This document shows, piece by piece, positions 38,465-48,733 of a stretch of DNA of 64,000 bases. The stretch spans positions 1 to 64,000 of the forward strand of contig JAUQWS010000122.1 in NCBI GenBank assembly GCA_030835025.1. The letters are read 5' to 3'. Position 1 is the stretch's first letter. The number at the start of each line of letters is the position of its first letter. This stretch comes from Ignavibacteria bacterium. Lineage in GTDB: Bacteria > Bacteroidota > Ignavibacteria > Tepidaquicellales > OLB5. The notes under the pieces are model-generated. The model saw nothing but the letters and a program-made list of their open reading frames with translations, was not told where the DNA came from and did not search any database. The position numbers and the translations under genes were made by a program.

Positions 38465-39040
38465 ATGAAACTACAATTCCCGGCAGCTTTGCTTTTTGTA
38501 TTCTTCGCTTACAGCAATCTTTACACACAGGATCTCAATTTAAACCTGAAGCTGAAAGATAACACAACATTCAAAACCCAGGTGCGATCGTATAAGAAGG
38601 CTGACCTGCCGATTTCGCTGTATTTGCTGGGTATAGCTTCGCTTATCAGCCCGATGGTTGTATTTGAGGATAAGAAAGTATACTTCGCACTTACTAAAGA
38701 ACTTTCTGTTGGCAAGTTCCCCTACGGCAGGCTGTCGTTTGAGTATTCTTACGTCTTTCGTGACTCTAATACAAGTCACCTGCGGTTTGCATATAATTAT
38801 GATATTGTTCTTCTTGCCAGCGATTTTGTTGGCGTCATAGCATCTCCGGGTGCCGGTTATTTTACGGATACAAAGAAAAATGGATGGTTTCTGCATGCAT
38901 CTGCCGGGCCGTTTTTCGGAATAAGCGAATTTTTTGTACTCCACCCGTATTTCAGGTACCGCCACACCTTCATAAAAGATAAAAACAAATCTGATATTAA
39001 CGATATCTCGCTTGGCGCAGCCTTCATTATTTTCTTCTGA
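38465..39040 (+). CDS. Hypothetical outer-membrane/secreted protein
   Basis: Signal peptide then aromatic beta-strand-like sequence; ATG at 38465. Confidence 0.6.
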   Translation: MKLQFPAALLFVFFAYSNLYTQDLNLNLKLKDNTTFKTQVRSYKKADLPISLYLLGIASLISPMVVFEDKKVYFALTKELSVGKFPYGRLSFEYSYVFRDSNTSHLRFAYNYDIVLLASDFVGVIASPGAGYFTDTKKNGWFLHASAGPFFGISEFFVLHPYFRYRHTFIKDKNKSDINDISLGAAFIIFF

Positions 39041-39130
39041 AAATCTTAAGAACATAATAGAGTAACGAAATTTTTACCCTTATATTCAACAATTTTTCAT
39101 ATATTTACGAAATAATTAATACACAAATTT

Positions 39131-40342
39131 ATGGAACCTCCTGTATCATATCCTCAATCAGACAGTTATCAGGGCAGAAAAATCTACGGCAAAAAATCAG
39201 GCTGCGCAGGCCTTGGCTGTTTTGGAATTATCGGCGCAATAGTAGTAATCGCAGTTATTGCAGTTATTGGTTACTTCTTCGCATTACCGGCACTTACACC
39301 TAACAGCGTCAGCGGTTCGTTTCTTGATGCGGTAATAGTCCCGACCAAAAGCGGTGAACAGCGGGTATGGGTTCTGACCGACGGCTCGTTTAATTTTATA
39401 CAGACAACTAAATCCCCGGGGAGAACTTCAACCGGAAGGGAATGTTATTTCTGCAAAACGTGGACATATATAATTGACCCGAAAGATAAATCAGTTGAAA
39501 AGAAGATAAAGACCGAGTATGAGGATATCATTACAACAATTGAATTATATTATAGCGAGGGCAAAGTATGGACCTTTACACGCGAATATGGCGAGAATGA
39601 GCCAAAAATAGAGGCTTTTGACGCAGAAACGGGCGAGAAAGTGATGGATACCAAGGAATTTATTTCAAAATTCCCTGAGCTATCTGCAGGCCTGACAGAA
39701 GTGCATTATGATGCAAAAGAGCTTTCCTTAAGGCTGAAAACCAAAGACGGAAGAGAGGGAGTTTACAACCTTGAAGACGGAAAACTTTATAAGAATGCTG
39801 CTGATTTCAGAAGATCCTGGGAAAAAGACTCAACAGAAATGGTTATCGGGGTGCTAACCCCCGAGGATAACTCCTCGAGTCCGAGGAAAAAACTATACAA
39901 GGCAACCGGACCAAATTCCATAATAAAAGATAACATGTCCAGCCTTGTATCCTACATTGGCAGAGAAGACCACCCGTTCATGAAGGAAAAAGTAAAATCT
40001 CAGTTAATGTCTGAAAAGGTTTTCCTGGAAGGTATACTTTACTATACAGATAAAGACTGCGCGATAATAATTCACCTTGATAAACTCGGCAAGAAATCAA
40101 ACAGGCTGATAACATGTGTTGACCTGAAAACCGGAAAAGAAAAATGGACTATCCAGCCCGATGAAATGTTTGATGAAATGAAAATTGATGAAGAAGATGA
40201 TACTTTTTCAAGCCTGTTTTTCACGAAGGATAATATTGATGTTAAAAGACGCGGCGGGCTTGTACTTCTTCAGCTTAAGAACAAAGGTATAATAGGGTAT
40301 GACTTTGAAACCGGTAAAAAGCTGTGGGAAATGGATATTTAA
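39131..40342 (+). CDS. Membrane-anchored protein, unknown function
   Basis: Single TM (CFGIIGAIVVIAVIAVIGYFF) with large extracytoplasmic PQQ-blade-like end (GIIGYDFETGKKLWEMDI). Confidence 0.65.
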   Translation: MEPPVSYPQSDSYQGRKIYGKKSGCAGLGCFGIIGAIVVIAVIAVIGYFFALPALTPNSVSGSFLDAVIVPTKSGEQRVWVLTDGSFNFIQTTKSPGRTSTGRECYFCKTWTYIIDPKDKSVEKKIKTEYEDIITTIELYYSEGKVWTFTREYGENEPKIEAFDAETGEKVMDTKEFISKFPELSAGLTEVHYDAKELSLRLKTKDGREGVYNLEDGKLYKNAADFRRSWEKDSTEMVIGVLTPEDNSSSPRKKLYKATGPNSIIKDNMSSLVSYIGREDHPFMKEKVKSQLMSEKVFLEGILYYTDKDCAIIIHLDKLGKKSNRLITCVDLKTGKEKWTIQPDEMFDEMKIDEEDDTFSSLFFTKDNIDVKRRGGLVLLQLKNKGIIGYDFETGKKLWEMDI

Positions 40343-40364
40343 TAATTCTAATTAATTCTTTTTG

Positions 40365-40844
40365 ATGAAGAAAATAATCAAGTATATACTGATAATATTG
40401 ATCATAGGATTTATTGCTATACAGTTCGTAAACAGGCCTGATAAATCCACAACAACCGAAGTTACGCCGGCTCATATAACTAAGCAGCTGCAGGTTCCGG
40501 CGAATGTTGAAGCCATTTTCAAACGCTCATGTTATGACTGCCACAGCAACCATACAACGTGGCCGTGGTACAGCAGTGTTGCCCCGGCATCGTGGCTTGT
40601 AGCTGATGATGTTGCCAGCGGCAGGAAGAAAATGAATTTCAGCGACTGGACCGCGTTATCTGAGTCAAAGCGCGAATCCAGGCTTAACGAGATCTGTGAA
40701 GAGATAAAAGCAGACGAAATGCCTTTGCCGAAGTATCTTATTCTGCACGGTGATGCAAAGCTATCGCAGGCAGATAAAGATATAATATGTGCATGGGTAG
40801 AACGTGAGTTGAAGAAAATAGAAGATGCAAACGAGAATAAATAA
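40365..40844 (+). CDS. Heme-binding (haem_bd) domain protein
   Basis: FKRSCYDCHSNHTTWPWYSSVAPASWLVADDVASGRKKMNFSDW. Confidence 0.85.
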   Translation: MKKIIKYILIILIIGFIAIQFVNRPDKSTTTEVTPAHITKQLQVPANVEAIFKRSCYDCHSNHTTWPWYSSVAPASWLVADDVASGRKKMNFSDWTALSESKRESRLNEICEEIKADEMPLPKYLILHGDAKLSQADKDIICAWVERELKKIEDANENK

Positions 40845-40859
40845 TTCAGGCATTAAGAA

Positions 40860-41231
40860 TTGGCCGAAGCAGTATTAAATAAACCGAAACAGAAAGTAAA
40901 GCTCGAGTTTACTCTGTGCCACCGTAAACCGGAGCGGTCTTTCTTCTATAAAGGAAAACAATTCCCTGTGTGTGCGCGCTGTACGGGCTTTTACGCCGGT
41001 TACATTGCACTTCCCGTATTTACATTCTCAATTTGGGAGCCCGGATTGCTGTGGATAGGTTTGCTAATGGTTCCTGCTTTGATTGACGGACTGACACAGG
41101 CATTTATGGGGCGTGAAAGCACTAACTGGCTGCGGTTTGCAACGGGTATACTTGCCGGGACCGGCGCAATAGCATTTGCTGCGGTGATCGGAAAGTGGAT
41201 AGGGCACTTAATACTCCTTGTTATAAAATGA
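40860..41231 (+). CDS. DUF2085 membrane protein
   Basis: LCHRKPERSFFYKGKQFPVCARCTGFYAGYI; TTG start. Confidence 0.8.
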   Translation: MAEAVLNKPKQKVKLEFTLCHRKPERSFFYKGKQFPVCARCTGFYAGYIALPVFTFSIWEPGLLWIGLLMVPALIDGLTQAFMGRESTNWLRFATGILAGTGAIAFAAVIGKWIGHLILLVIK

Positions 41232-41294
41232 TCACAGGAATAATTCCCGGAATAAATAATATCCATAAACACAAACTCTAAAGGAGAGAATAAC

Positions 41295-41531
41295 ATGGAA
41301 CCAACAACACCGCCTCCAGCACCGCCGGTCGATTCAGGAAGCAGCCAGGAAGATTTGAGTGTAATACTCAAGATAGTTTCCTTCTGTATACCGCTTGTAG
41401 GAGCAATATTATGGTTTATAAACAAGGATAAGAACCCGAAGGCTGCTAAATCAGCTTGCACTTTTGCACTGATCGGTTTCGGTCTTGGAATTGTAATAAA
41501 CATAATTGTTGCTATAACGGGCAATATGTAA
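41295..41531 (+). CDS. Small DUF4190-like membrane protein
   Basis: Pro-rich N-term plus two TM segments. Confidence 0.6.
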   Translation: MEPTTPPPAPPVDSGSSQEDLSVILKIVSFCIPLVGAILWFINKDKNPKAAKSACTFALIGFGLGIVINIIVAITGNM

Positions 41532-41550
41532 CATTATTTACTGATTTTAA

Positions 41551-41579
41551 GGTGCTTCTTCTGTTTGAGAAGAAGCACC
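41551..41579. terminator. Long perfect stem-loop (12-bp stem), possible terminator
   Basis: ggtgcttcttctgtttgagaagaagcacc; no clear T tract on plus strand. Confidence 0.5.
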
Positions 41580-41681
41580 CGGTTTATCCGGTTAAAAGCT
41601 TACCTCAGAATATCCTGTTGCTGAAAATTTCACAATGTTCGTGAACCTCCAAAAATTCTGTATTTATTACTTCTGATCTTA

Positions 41682-42137
41682 ATGAGAAACCTGTTTAAAG
41701 AAACATTTGTACCTTTTTCAACTGAAGAGATCTTTGATTTTTTCAGTAAACCCGAGAATCTGAACCTGTTGACTCCCGATTCGCTTCGGTTCAGGATACT
41801 CTCCGCACTTCCCCTTGAAATGAAGCAGGGTACGATCATTGATTACTCCATAAAACTTGGAGCGATCCCATTCAAGTGGCGCACTGAAATTACCGCATGG
41901 GAGCCGCCTTTCAGATTTGTTGATACGCAGTTAAAAGGTCCATACAGGGTTTGGATTCATGAACACACTTTCATACCAAAGGACTCGGGCACAATTGTAA
42001 GGGACTCCGTTTCATATCTTGCGCCGGGATGGATAATTGAACCGGTCATACACAGACTGTTAATTAAAAATAAACTGGAAGATATTTTTGATTACAGAGA
42101 AAAAAAATTAAAAAGTATATTTAAGGATAATGACTGA
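41682..42137 (+). CDS. SRPBCC-family protein
   Basis: FVPFSTEEIFDFFSKPENLNLLTPDSLRFRILS. Confidence 0.8.
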   Translation: MRNLFKETFVPFSTEEIFDFFSKPENLNLLTPDSLRFRILSALPLEMKQGTIIDYSIKLGAIPFKWRTEITAWEPPFRFVDTQLKGPYRVWIHEHTFIPKDSGTIVRDSVSYLAPGWIIEPVIHRLLIKNKLEDIFDYREKKLKSIFKDND

Positions 42138-42672
42138 TAAAGAACTTCATGCCCTCCGCTTCCCTATTGGTGAATTTGTATCAAAAACGGAACACACAGC
42201 TGAAGAAATTTCCGCTTACATCAGCACTATTGAAGCTTTTCCGCAGAAAATCCGCGCTGAAATTGAGGGATTAACGGACGAACAGCTTGATACTCCCTAC
42301 CGCCTCGGCGGTTGGACGGTTAGGCAGGTTGTTCATCACGTTGCTGATAGCCATTTGAACAGTTATCTCAGGTTCAAACTTGCATTGACCGAGGACACAC
42401 CAACTATCAAGCCGTACTTTGAAGACCGGTGGGCTGAGCTGCCTGAAGCAAAGTCGGGACTGGTTGAGCTGTCTCTTCCGCTTTTAGAATCACTCCACAA
42501 ACGGTGGGTTACAATGCTTCGCTCCATTTCCCCAAAGCAAATGAAACGAAAATTCTATCACCCGGAGCAGAAGAAGGAATTTTCTCTTGACTGGCTGATG
42601 AGTTTGTACGGCTGGCACTGTGCGCATCATCTGGCACACATTACCGAATTAAAGAAGAGAATGAATTGGTAG
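42130..42672 (+). CDS. DinB/YfiT-like putative metal-dependent hydrolase
   Basis: YRLGGWTVRQVVHHVADSHLNSYLRFKLALTED; WHCAHHLAHITELK. Confidence 0.88.
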   Translation: MTDKELHALRFPIGEFVSKTEHTAEEISAYISTIEAFPQKIRAEIEGLTDEQLDTPYRLGGWTVRQVVHHVADSHLNSYLRFKLALTEDTPTIKPYFEDRWAELPEAKSGLVELSLPLLESLHKRWVTMLRSISPKQMKRKFYHPEQKKEFSLDWLMSLYGWHCAHHLAHITELKKRMNW

Positions 42673-42813
42673 GTGTGTCAGTTGTTTTGAAAGCGGATAT
42701 TTTAAGTACATATTTTAACTAATGTTTTCATTGAAAAAACTGCTTATACTAACAACATTGTTATTTTGACATTTGAGCTTTGACATTTGACATTAAGTAC
42801 ACATAATTTCAGA

Positions 42814-43092
42814 ATGACGGAACGAATTTTTATAGATATCATCGGCTGGACAGGTTCCGTGTGTGTGTTGCTGGCGTATTTTCTGATAAGTCTGCATAAG
42901 ATAACGGCCGGCTCGAGGCTTTACCAGTTGTTAAACATCCTTGGCAGCTTGATGCTGATAGTTAACACCTTTTTCTACAGTGCATATCCTTCAACATTTG
43001 TAAATATTGTTTGGCTCTTAATTGCTATATTTGCACTTGTAAACATTTACAGAACGAACACACAAAATGACAGAACTTCCGGGCAAAGCTGA
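42814..43092 (+). CDS. CBU_0592-like small membrane protein
   Basis: IIGWTGSVCVLLAYFLISLHKITAGSRLYQLLNILGSLMLIVNTFFY. Confidence 0.75.
   Translation: MTERIFIDIIGWTGSVCVLLAYFLISLHKITAGSRLYQLLNILGSLMLIVNTFFYSAYPSTFVNIVWLLIAIFALVNIYRTNTQNDRTSGQS
43026..43033 (+). promoter_or_regulatory. Bacteroidota-type -7 element TATATTTG
   Basis: TAnnTTTG 34 bp upstream of the threonine dehydratase start. Confidence 0.4.
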
Positions 43093-44014
43093 ACTTTCCG
43101 GTATTGCAGATAATATAAAACCTTATATCCACAGGACTCCCGTTTTAACATCAACGTCTTTGAACAATCTGACGGGATGCGATCTTTACTTTAAGTGTGA
43201 GAATTTTCAGAAGACAGGCTCTTTTAAAATTCGCGGCGCTATGAATGCAGTGCTATCGCTTGGCAAAGATGAACTTAAAAGAGGAATCGCCACGCATTCA
43301 TCGGGCAATTTTGCACAGGCTGCCGCCTACGCAGCACTAATGGCGGGGACAAAGGCAATTATCGTAATGCCTGAGGGAGTTGTTGAGGCAAAGCGTGATG
43401 CAGTTTTAAGTTATGGAGCCGAGATCATCTATTCCGGCAATAAACCTGAAGACCGTGAGAATAAATGCAGGGAAGTCATAGAAAAAACCGGAGCGGTATT
43501 TATTCATCCTTCAAATGATTTAAATGTCATTAAAGGGCATTCATCCTGCGCCATTGAATTGATCAGCGACACTGAAGATCTGGATGTTTTGCTCTGTCAG
43601 GTTGGCGGCGGGGGTTTGATTAGCGGTATTTCGCTCGGATTCCGTAATTTCTCGCCAAAAACAAAAATAGTTGCGGGTGAACCGCTGGGTGCTGATGATG
43701 CATATCAAAGCCTTAAAGCGGGCAAGATAATTCCGCAAAGAAATCCCGATACAATAGCAGACGGACTCAGAACATCACTTGGTGATGTTACATTCCCAAT
43801 TATAAAAGAACTGGTGAGTGAAGTTGTACGGGTAAGCGAAGACGAGATTATATCCGCAATGAAACTGCTGTGGCAGAGGCTTAAAATAGTTGTTGAGCCT
43901 TCCGGCGCTGTTTCTTTTGCAGCTTTGATGCAAAAAGCTGAAGATTATAAGAACAAAAAGGCCGGAATCATAATCTCCGGCGGTAATGCGGACCTTTCCC
44001 GTCTGCCTTTTTAA
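43067..44014 (+). CDS. PLP-dependent threonine dehydratase / serine racemase-type
   Basis: CENFQKTGSFKIRGAMNAV; VGGGGLISGI; IISGGNADL. Confidence 0.88.
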   Translation: MTELPGKAELSGIADNIKPYIHRTPVLTSTSLNNLTGCDLYFKCENFQKTGSFKIRGAMNAVLSLGKDELKRGIATHSSGNFAQAAAYAALMAGTKAIIVMPEGVVEAKRDAVLSYGAEIIYSGNKPEDRENKCREVIEKTGAVFIHPSNDLNVIKGHSSCAIELISDTEDLDVLLCQVGGGGLISGISLGFRNFSPKTKIVAGEPLGADDAYQSLKAGKIIPQRNPDTIADGLRTSLGDVTFPIIKELVSEVVRVSEDEIISAMKLLWQRLKIVVEPSGAVSFAALMQKAEDYKNKKAGIIISGGNADLSRLPF

Positions 44015-44038
44015 TTACGTAAAATTTTTGTTACTCAA

Positions 44039-44536
44039 ATGACCGAAGAGAATTATAACAGTAATGAGTTCTATCACGGCATTTTGCTTGATAAAACCCC
44101 TTCTGAAATATTTTCATTCGCTGCAACGGGGGGCGGACTTGAAAAGTGGTTTATCGGCAAGGCTGAATTCAGATCACCTGATAATATTAAAAGGAACCAG
44201 GGCGAAATAGCTCAGGCAGGAGATAAGTTTCAAATTGACTGGCTTGCCAAAGATCTTAGCGTAAACGGCGAAGTGATTGAAGTCAAAGATAATTCCGTGT
44301 TCAGATTCACTTTCGGTCCCTTATTTATTGTTACCATTATCGTAAAACAACATGGGGCAAGAACCCTCTTCACCCTGAAGCAGGAATACGCCCCAGGCGC
44401 TGCAAGGAATGATTTCGCGCATATCAACTGCTGCGTTTGCTGGGCCTTTTTTGTAACAAACCTCAAATCAGTTGCAGAGCATGGCATTGATCTTCGTGAA
44501 ACCGGATCTGAAGATGAGTCACTTGTGAACAGATAG
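44039..44536 (+). CDS. SRPBCC/AHSA1-like protein
   Basis: DKTPSEIFSFAATGGGLEKWFIGKAEF...CCVCWAFFVTNLKSVAEHGIDLRE; resembles 1358..1825. Confidence 0.78.
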   Translation: MTEENYNSNEFYHGILLDKTPSEIFSFAATGGGLEKWFIGKAEFRSPDNIKRNQGEIAQAGDKFQIDWLAKDLSVNGEVIEVKDNSVFRFTFGPLFIVTIIVKQHGARTLFTLKQEYAPGAARNDFAHINCCVCWAFFVTNLKSVAEHGIDLRETGSEDESLVNR

Positions 44537-44583
44537 TAAATAAATGTCCGCCCTGCGAGCGGACGCGACAGGAAATCGAAAAC

Positions 44584-44610
44584 AAAAAAAGGGGTCGTTG
44601 ACCCCTTTTT
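44584..44610. terminator. Bidirectional terminator between convergent genes
   Basis: aaaaaaaggggtcgttgacccctttt. Confidence 0.8.
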
Positions 44611-44633
44611 AGATTTACTATTTGAATCTGATC

Positions 44634-45614
44634 CTAATATAATTTTACACTGAATTTTTCAACCTGGTTTTTGACAGCGGGAATTGATCTTAAGTAATCA
44701 TAAATTGCGCCAAGATCCTCTTCAGTCATTCCGGCATAAACAGTCCACGGCATAGCAGTCTGGAACTGGCCGGGTGTGTACGGAGTGGTATATGCAGGAT
44801 CAGTACACATCTTGAAGCGATTGATGAACTGGTCTTTTGTCCACAATCCAAGCCCTGTTTCATTGTCGGGTGTCAGGTTTGCAGTTCTGACGACAGTATT
44901 TCCCGGCAATTTTATCTCTATTCCGCCTGTCAAATACTTGCCGGGTATCGGCTCGCCTTTATCGGACGGTGTATGGCAATCAGTGCATGAAGCCATTGTC
45001 ACAAGGTATTTGCCGTAATCAACGGAATTGCTCTTATCAGGTTTCAGCGTGAACTCTTTCTTGGTCGGAATAGTCTTCATAATCATGCTCATCGGGAAAT
45101 TCGGCTTCGACGGCGGCGGATCGTTCTGGATTGCAGGAAGTGTCCTTAAGTACGCTATAACAGAATATATGTCTTCCTTATCCATCTTTCCGTAGACCAG
45201 GTATGGCATTATCGGGAAAAGCGCATGGCCGTCTTTGCTGATACCTTCGGTTATTGCACGCAATATCTCGCCGTCTGTCCATGTGCCCAATGCGTATGGA
45301 GTAATATTCCTTGCATAGAATGTTCCCGGGAGCCCGAATTCTTCATCAAATTTATCGCCGCCCTTACCTTCTGTTCCGGGTTTTACCGGACCGGAAAGCT
45401 TTGTGAAATCCCTTTCAGAGTGACAATCTACACATGCAGCCACATGGTTGAATATGTATTTGCCTTTTGCGATTCTTTTCGGTGTAAGCTCAATTTTCAG
45501 CTCTTCCACCTGTTCAACCTTCGGGAATACCTGGTTGAAGTATACATATCCCGAAATTCCAAGAAGTGCTATGACAACCAGGAAGATCTTGAATATTTTA
45601 AATAGTTTTTTCAT
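44634..45614 (-). CDS. Di-heme cytochrome c
   Basis: Two CxxCH motifs (CVDCH, CTDCH); N-terminal TM anchor. Confidence 0.88.
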   Translation of the reverse strand: MKKLFKIFKIFLVVIALLGISGYVYFNQVFPKVEQVEELKIELTPKRIAKGKYIFNHVAACVDCHSERDFTKLSGPVKPGTEGKGGDKFDEEFGLPGTFYARNITPYALGTWTDGEILRAITEGISKDGHALFPIMPYLVYGKMDKEDIYSVIAYLRTLPAIQNDPPPSKPNFPMSMIMKTIPTKKEFTLKPDKSNSVDYGKYLVTMASCTDCHTPSDKGEPIPGKYLTGGIEIKLPGNTVVRTANLTPDNETGLGLWTKDQFINRFKMCTDPAYTTPYTPGQFQTAMPWTVYAGMTEEDLGAIYDYLRSIPAVKNQVEKFSVKLY

Positions 45615-45747
45615 TGTTTTCCTTTTTTGTTTTTTATTTATTAATCTTGATTTAATACTCTTTTGTTTTCTCTTTCTGTGTCTCCCTCCTTTATGCTTTT
45701 GCGGGAGACTTCAGAAAGAATTACCGGGGGAGGTAATTTATACTTTG

Positions 45748-47856
45748 TTATTTTACCAGAATCATTTTCTTTGTATCGCTGAAATTCATACCGTCATTTC
45801 CGGTTACATCAAGCCTGTAGAAATAGACGCCTGAAGCCAGGTTTGAGGCGTCATATGCTATTTCATACTTTCCGCCATTCTGCTTTGCATTAACAAGTTC
45901 ATTCACTTTCCTTCCTGTTACATCAAATACAGTTAATTTAACCTGTGAATTATTGCTGATCACTTGGTATTTGATATTTGTTACCGGGTTAAACGGATTC
46001 GGAAAATTCTGCTCAAGCCTGAATTCAGATGGAATTCCATTTTCAATCATTCCGGTTGGAATTGCTGCGGGAGTGTATTTCATCATTACTCCTTCTTCGC
46101 CAAACATAAAGAGTCTATCCGTTGAGGCGATGCTGAAAGTCCTGAAGGTCTGATTTGTTAAAGATGATTCTTTGATCCAGTTTGTGCCTGCATTGGTTGT
46201 CTTGAACAGCTCACCGCCGCTTCCAATAGCGAATCCGTAATTTGAGTTAATAAATTTTATATCATTTATTGTATAATTGGTTAGTCCCGGGCTCAAGCTC
46301 CAGTTCGCTCCTGCATTTGTTGACCTGATAACAGTTCCTAAGTTACCTGAGGCATATATATTATTCACGTCTGTTGATGTTATGCTCATTAATGTGTTAG
46401 AGGTTCCTGAAGGAATAGAATCCCAGTTTGAGCCTGCATTTATTGTTCTATATAAAGCTCCGCTTTGCCCGCAAGCGAATCCTGTATTGCCGTTAACAAA
46501 GGTTATTCCATACAGGTACCCGTTGTTTAAACCCGTCTGGTATAAGATCCAGTTTGCACCGTCATTAGTTGTTTTGTATATTTTACCCTGGTTGCCTGCA
46601 GCAAACCCTGTTCCGTTTGAATTAAAATATAAACACCATGAAGAAAAACCTGCCGCTATTTGCGTGTAGCTCCAGTTGCTGCCGGCATCTGTGGTGATTC
46701 CCAGCATTCCGCTTGAAGAGAGGGCATATCCCTTTTGGCTGTTAATGAACTGTATATCATAAATATAGCTGCTGGTATTGTTAACCATTTGTGTCCAGTT
46801 AAGCCCGCCATCGGTTGTCTTCATGAATTTATTTGCAAATGCTCCGATGTATCCGGTATTCTGGTCAGTAAACCAGCTTGAATAGATTGTTCCGGTAGGA
46901 GATGTAACCGGGTATTCCCAGTTTGCACCGCTGTTGGTTGATTTATAAACTCTTCCGCCTTCACCAACTGCTACAAAGCTGTTTGTATAATTATTGGTAA
47001 TGGCCCGTACAACTGCAAATGGTATGTAAGTCGGAGTCCAGTTGAGCCCTGCATTTGTTGATCTCCAGATAGTACCGCTCTCTCCAACGGCAGCACCTAT
47101 CGGGCCTGTGAAAGATATATCATATATACCGGATGAACCAACGGACTGGCTCATCATGAATGATGCACCCCAGTCGGTTGTTTTCATAATCCTTCCGCCT
47201 GTCCCAACTACATATCCCGTGCCATCGGTTTGAAAGTAAGTCCTGAAAAGTGCTGAGGTCGTACCAGTTGAAACACTATCCCATGTTGATCCTGCATTGG
47301 TTGTCCTTGCAAAATATCCGTTATCACCAGTTATGAATCCGGTCGTTTTGTTTATGAAGAGAACTGAATTCAAAAACCTGTTCACCGGTAAAGAATAGCT
47401 TACCCAGCTGGCACCGTAATTAGTGGTCTTAAGCAGTGTACTGTTAGCACCAACTACGTATCCTGTATCCTTGCTGGTGAAATAGATACCCCTCAATGAT
47501 CTGTTGACTCCGGTATTCAGAAGCGACCATGTGTTTCCTGCGTCGAGGGATCTAAGTACTCCGCCGCTATCAGCGCAGGCGTACATTTCATTTATCCACC
47601 CGAAAGAAATTCCGAAAATGTTTCTTTTGGTGTTTGTGGGTTTTATTACCCATGTTGAACCAAGATCCGTAGTCTTCATTATTGTACCATAGGCTCCAAC
47701 TGCAAAACCTTCAAAATTGCCTGTCATGTTAACATCATAAAGACTGTTACCCTGCGGCTTGGGTGATATCCACTCCCAGCTCTGGCTGAAAGTATTCACT
47801 CCTGAAACAAAAACTGCAAACACTATAATTAATATCTTTCTGAACAATTTTTTCAT
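45748..47856 (-). CDS. YCF48/BNR-repeat secreted protein with type IX sorting tail
   Basis: Many '...GxIxKTTDxGxxW' blades; C-term NFPNPFNPVTNIKYQ...SGVYFYRLDV...KKMILVK. Confidence 0.9.
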   Translation of the reverse strand: MKKLFRKILIIVFAVFVSGVNTFSQSWEWISPKPQGNSLYDVNMTGNFEGFAVGAYGTIMKTTDLGSTWVIKPTNTKRNIFGISFGWINEMYACADSGGVLRSLDAGNTWSLLNTGVNRSLRGIYFTSKDTGYVVGANSTLLKTTNYGASWVSYSLPVNRFLNSVLFINKTTGFITGDNGYFARTTNAGSTWDSVSTGTTSALFRTYFQTDGTGYVVGTGGRIMKTTDWGASFMMSQSVGSSGIYDISFTGPIGAAVGESGTIWRSTNAGLNWTPTYIPFAVVRAITNNYTNSFVAVGEGGRVYKSTNSGANWEYPVTSPTGTIYSSWFTDQNTGYIGAFANKFMKTTDGGLNWTQMVNNTSSYIYDIQFINSQKGYALSSSGMLGITTDAGSNWSYTQIAAGFSSWCLYFNSNGTGFAAGNQGKIYKTTNDGANWILYQTGLNNGYLYGITFVNGNTGFACGQSGALYRTINAGSNWDSIPSGTSNTLMSITSTDVNNIYASGNLGTVIRSTNAGANWSLSPGLTNYTINDIKFINSNYGFAIGSGGELFKTTNAGTNWIKESSLTNQTFRTFSIASTDRLFMFGEEGVMMKYTPAAIPTGMIENGIPSEFRLEQNFPNPFNPVTNIKYQVISNNSQVKLTVFDVTGRKVNELVNAKQNGGKYEIAYDASNLASGVYFYRLDVTGNDGMNFSDTKKMILVK

Positions 47857-47900
47857 GCTGTTTAAATACTTCCTCTTTTTTTATGATTAATAGTTCTTTT

Positions 47901-48116
47901 TTATTTCACATCCCATGTCTTGCCGCCATCGGTCGATTTAGCGATCGTGCCGAATCCAACGACATTGTACTTTACATTTTCTGTGTTCATGTTATTGCCG
48001 GGGATCTCTTTATCTTTAACAGATGCAACCCCTTCCCAGCTATGGCTTACAACACCGCCAATTGAAACAATCCCTGCAAGGACTGCAAATAAGATCGGTT
48101 TTATTGATTTTTTCAT
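47901..48116 (-). CDS. Short protein with a single terminal BNR/YCF48 motif
   Basis: MKKSIKPILFAVLAGIVSIGGVVSHSWEGVAS...GFGTIAKSTDGGKTWDVK. Confidence 0.55.
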   Translation of the reverse strand: MKKSIKPILFAVLAGIVSIGGVVSHSWEGVASVKDKEIPGNNMNTENVKYNVVGFGTIAKSTDGGKTWDVK

Positions 48117-48240
48117 TATGGTTAAATTTTTATTGTTATTTATTATTTGTTATCTACTATTTGTTGTTTGATTAAATCCTTCATCCCCCTGGGCAATGTT
48201 TGCTTCGGGGGAATCGGGATAAGTATTACCTGGAGGGTAA

Positions 48241-48330
48241 TTACTTAAGCTTGTAGTTCTTGTACATCAGGTACACTTCTGATACGATGAGTGTTCCGAT
48301 GATAGAGAATATTGCAAATATTGTGATCAT
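48241..48330 (-). CDS. 29-aa putative membrane peptide
   Basis: Read directly: MITIFAIFSIIGTLIVSEVYLMYKNYKLK*. Confidence 0.4.
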   Translation of the reverse strand: MITIFAIFSIIGTLIVSEVYLMYKNYKLK

Positions 48331-48352
48331 TTTTTTTTCTTCTTTCTATTAT

Positions 48353-48550
48353 TTAATAAATTCTTATTTCCAGATTTTGCTTCAGCGGACTTTTTTGAAC
48401 CGGTAGTTCTTGCTTTTGCCGGATTTCCTTTTTTGACTCTTCGTTCAGCTTTGGGGTGTTTTCCATCACCATCCACTGCATCCCCAGGATCGAGAGCAGT
48501 ATCAGAACGAAAAAAAGTGTCAACAGGTGTTTTAATATTTTATGATGCAT
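48353..48550 (-). CDS. Small single-TM protein
   Basis: MHHKILKHLLTLFFVLILLSILGMQWMVMENTPKL... Confidence 0.45.
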   Translation of the reverse strand: MHHKILKHLLTLFFVLILLSILGMQWMVMENTPKLNEESKKEIRQKQELPVQKSPLKQNLEIRIY

Positions 48551-48733
48551 ATTTTATTGTCATTTAATTTTGATGAACAAAGATAGCCCTCAATTGGCGG
48601 CAGAAAAAATCGAGTTTTTCCATAAATTAAAGCCCGCATAGGGCCAAGTGACTTTGTAAGTTGTAAAAAACGCTAAAAATCCTTAAATTTGGCAAGATTC
48701 TACCCTACGACTCAAGTGAAAATTTAAAGCCAG

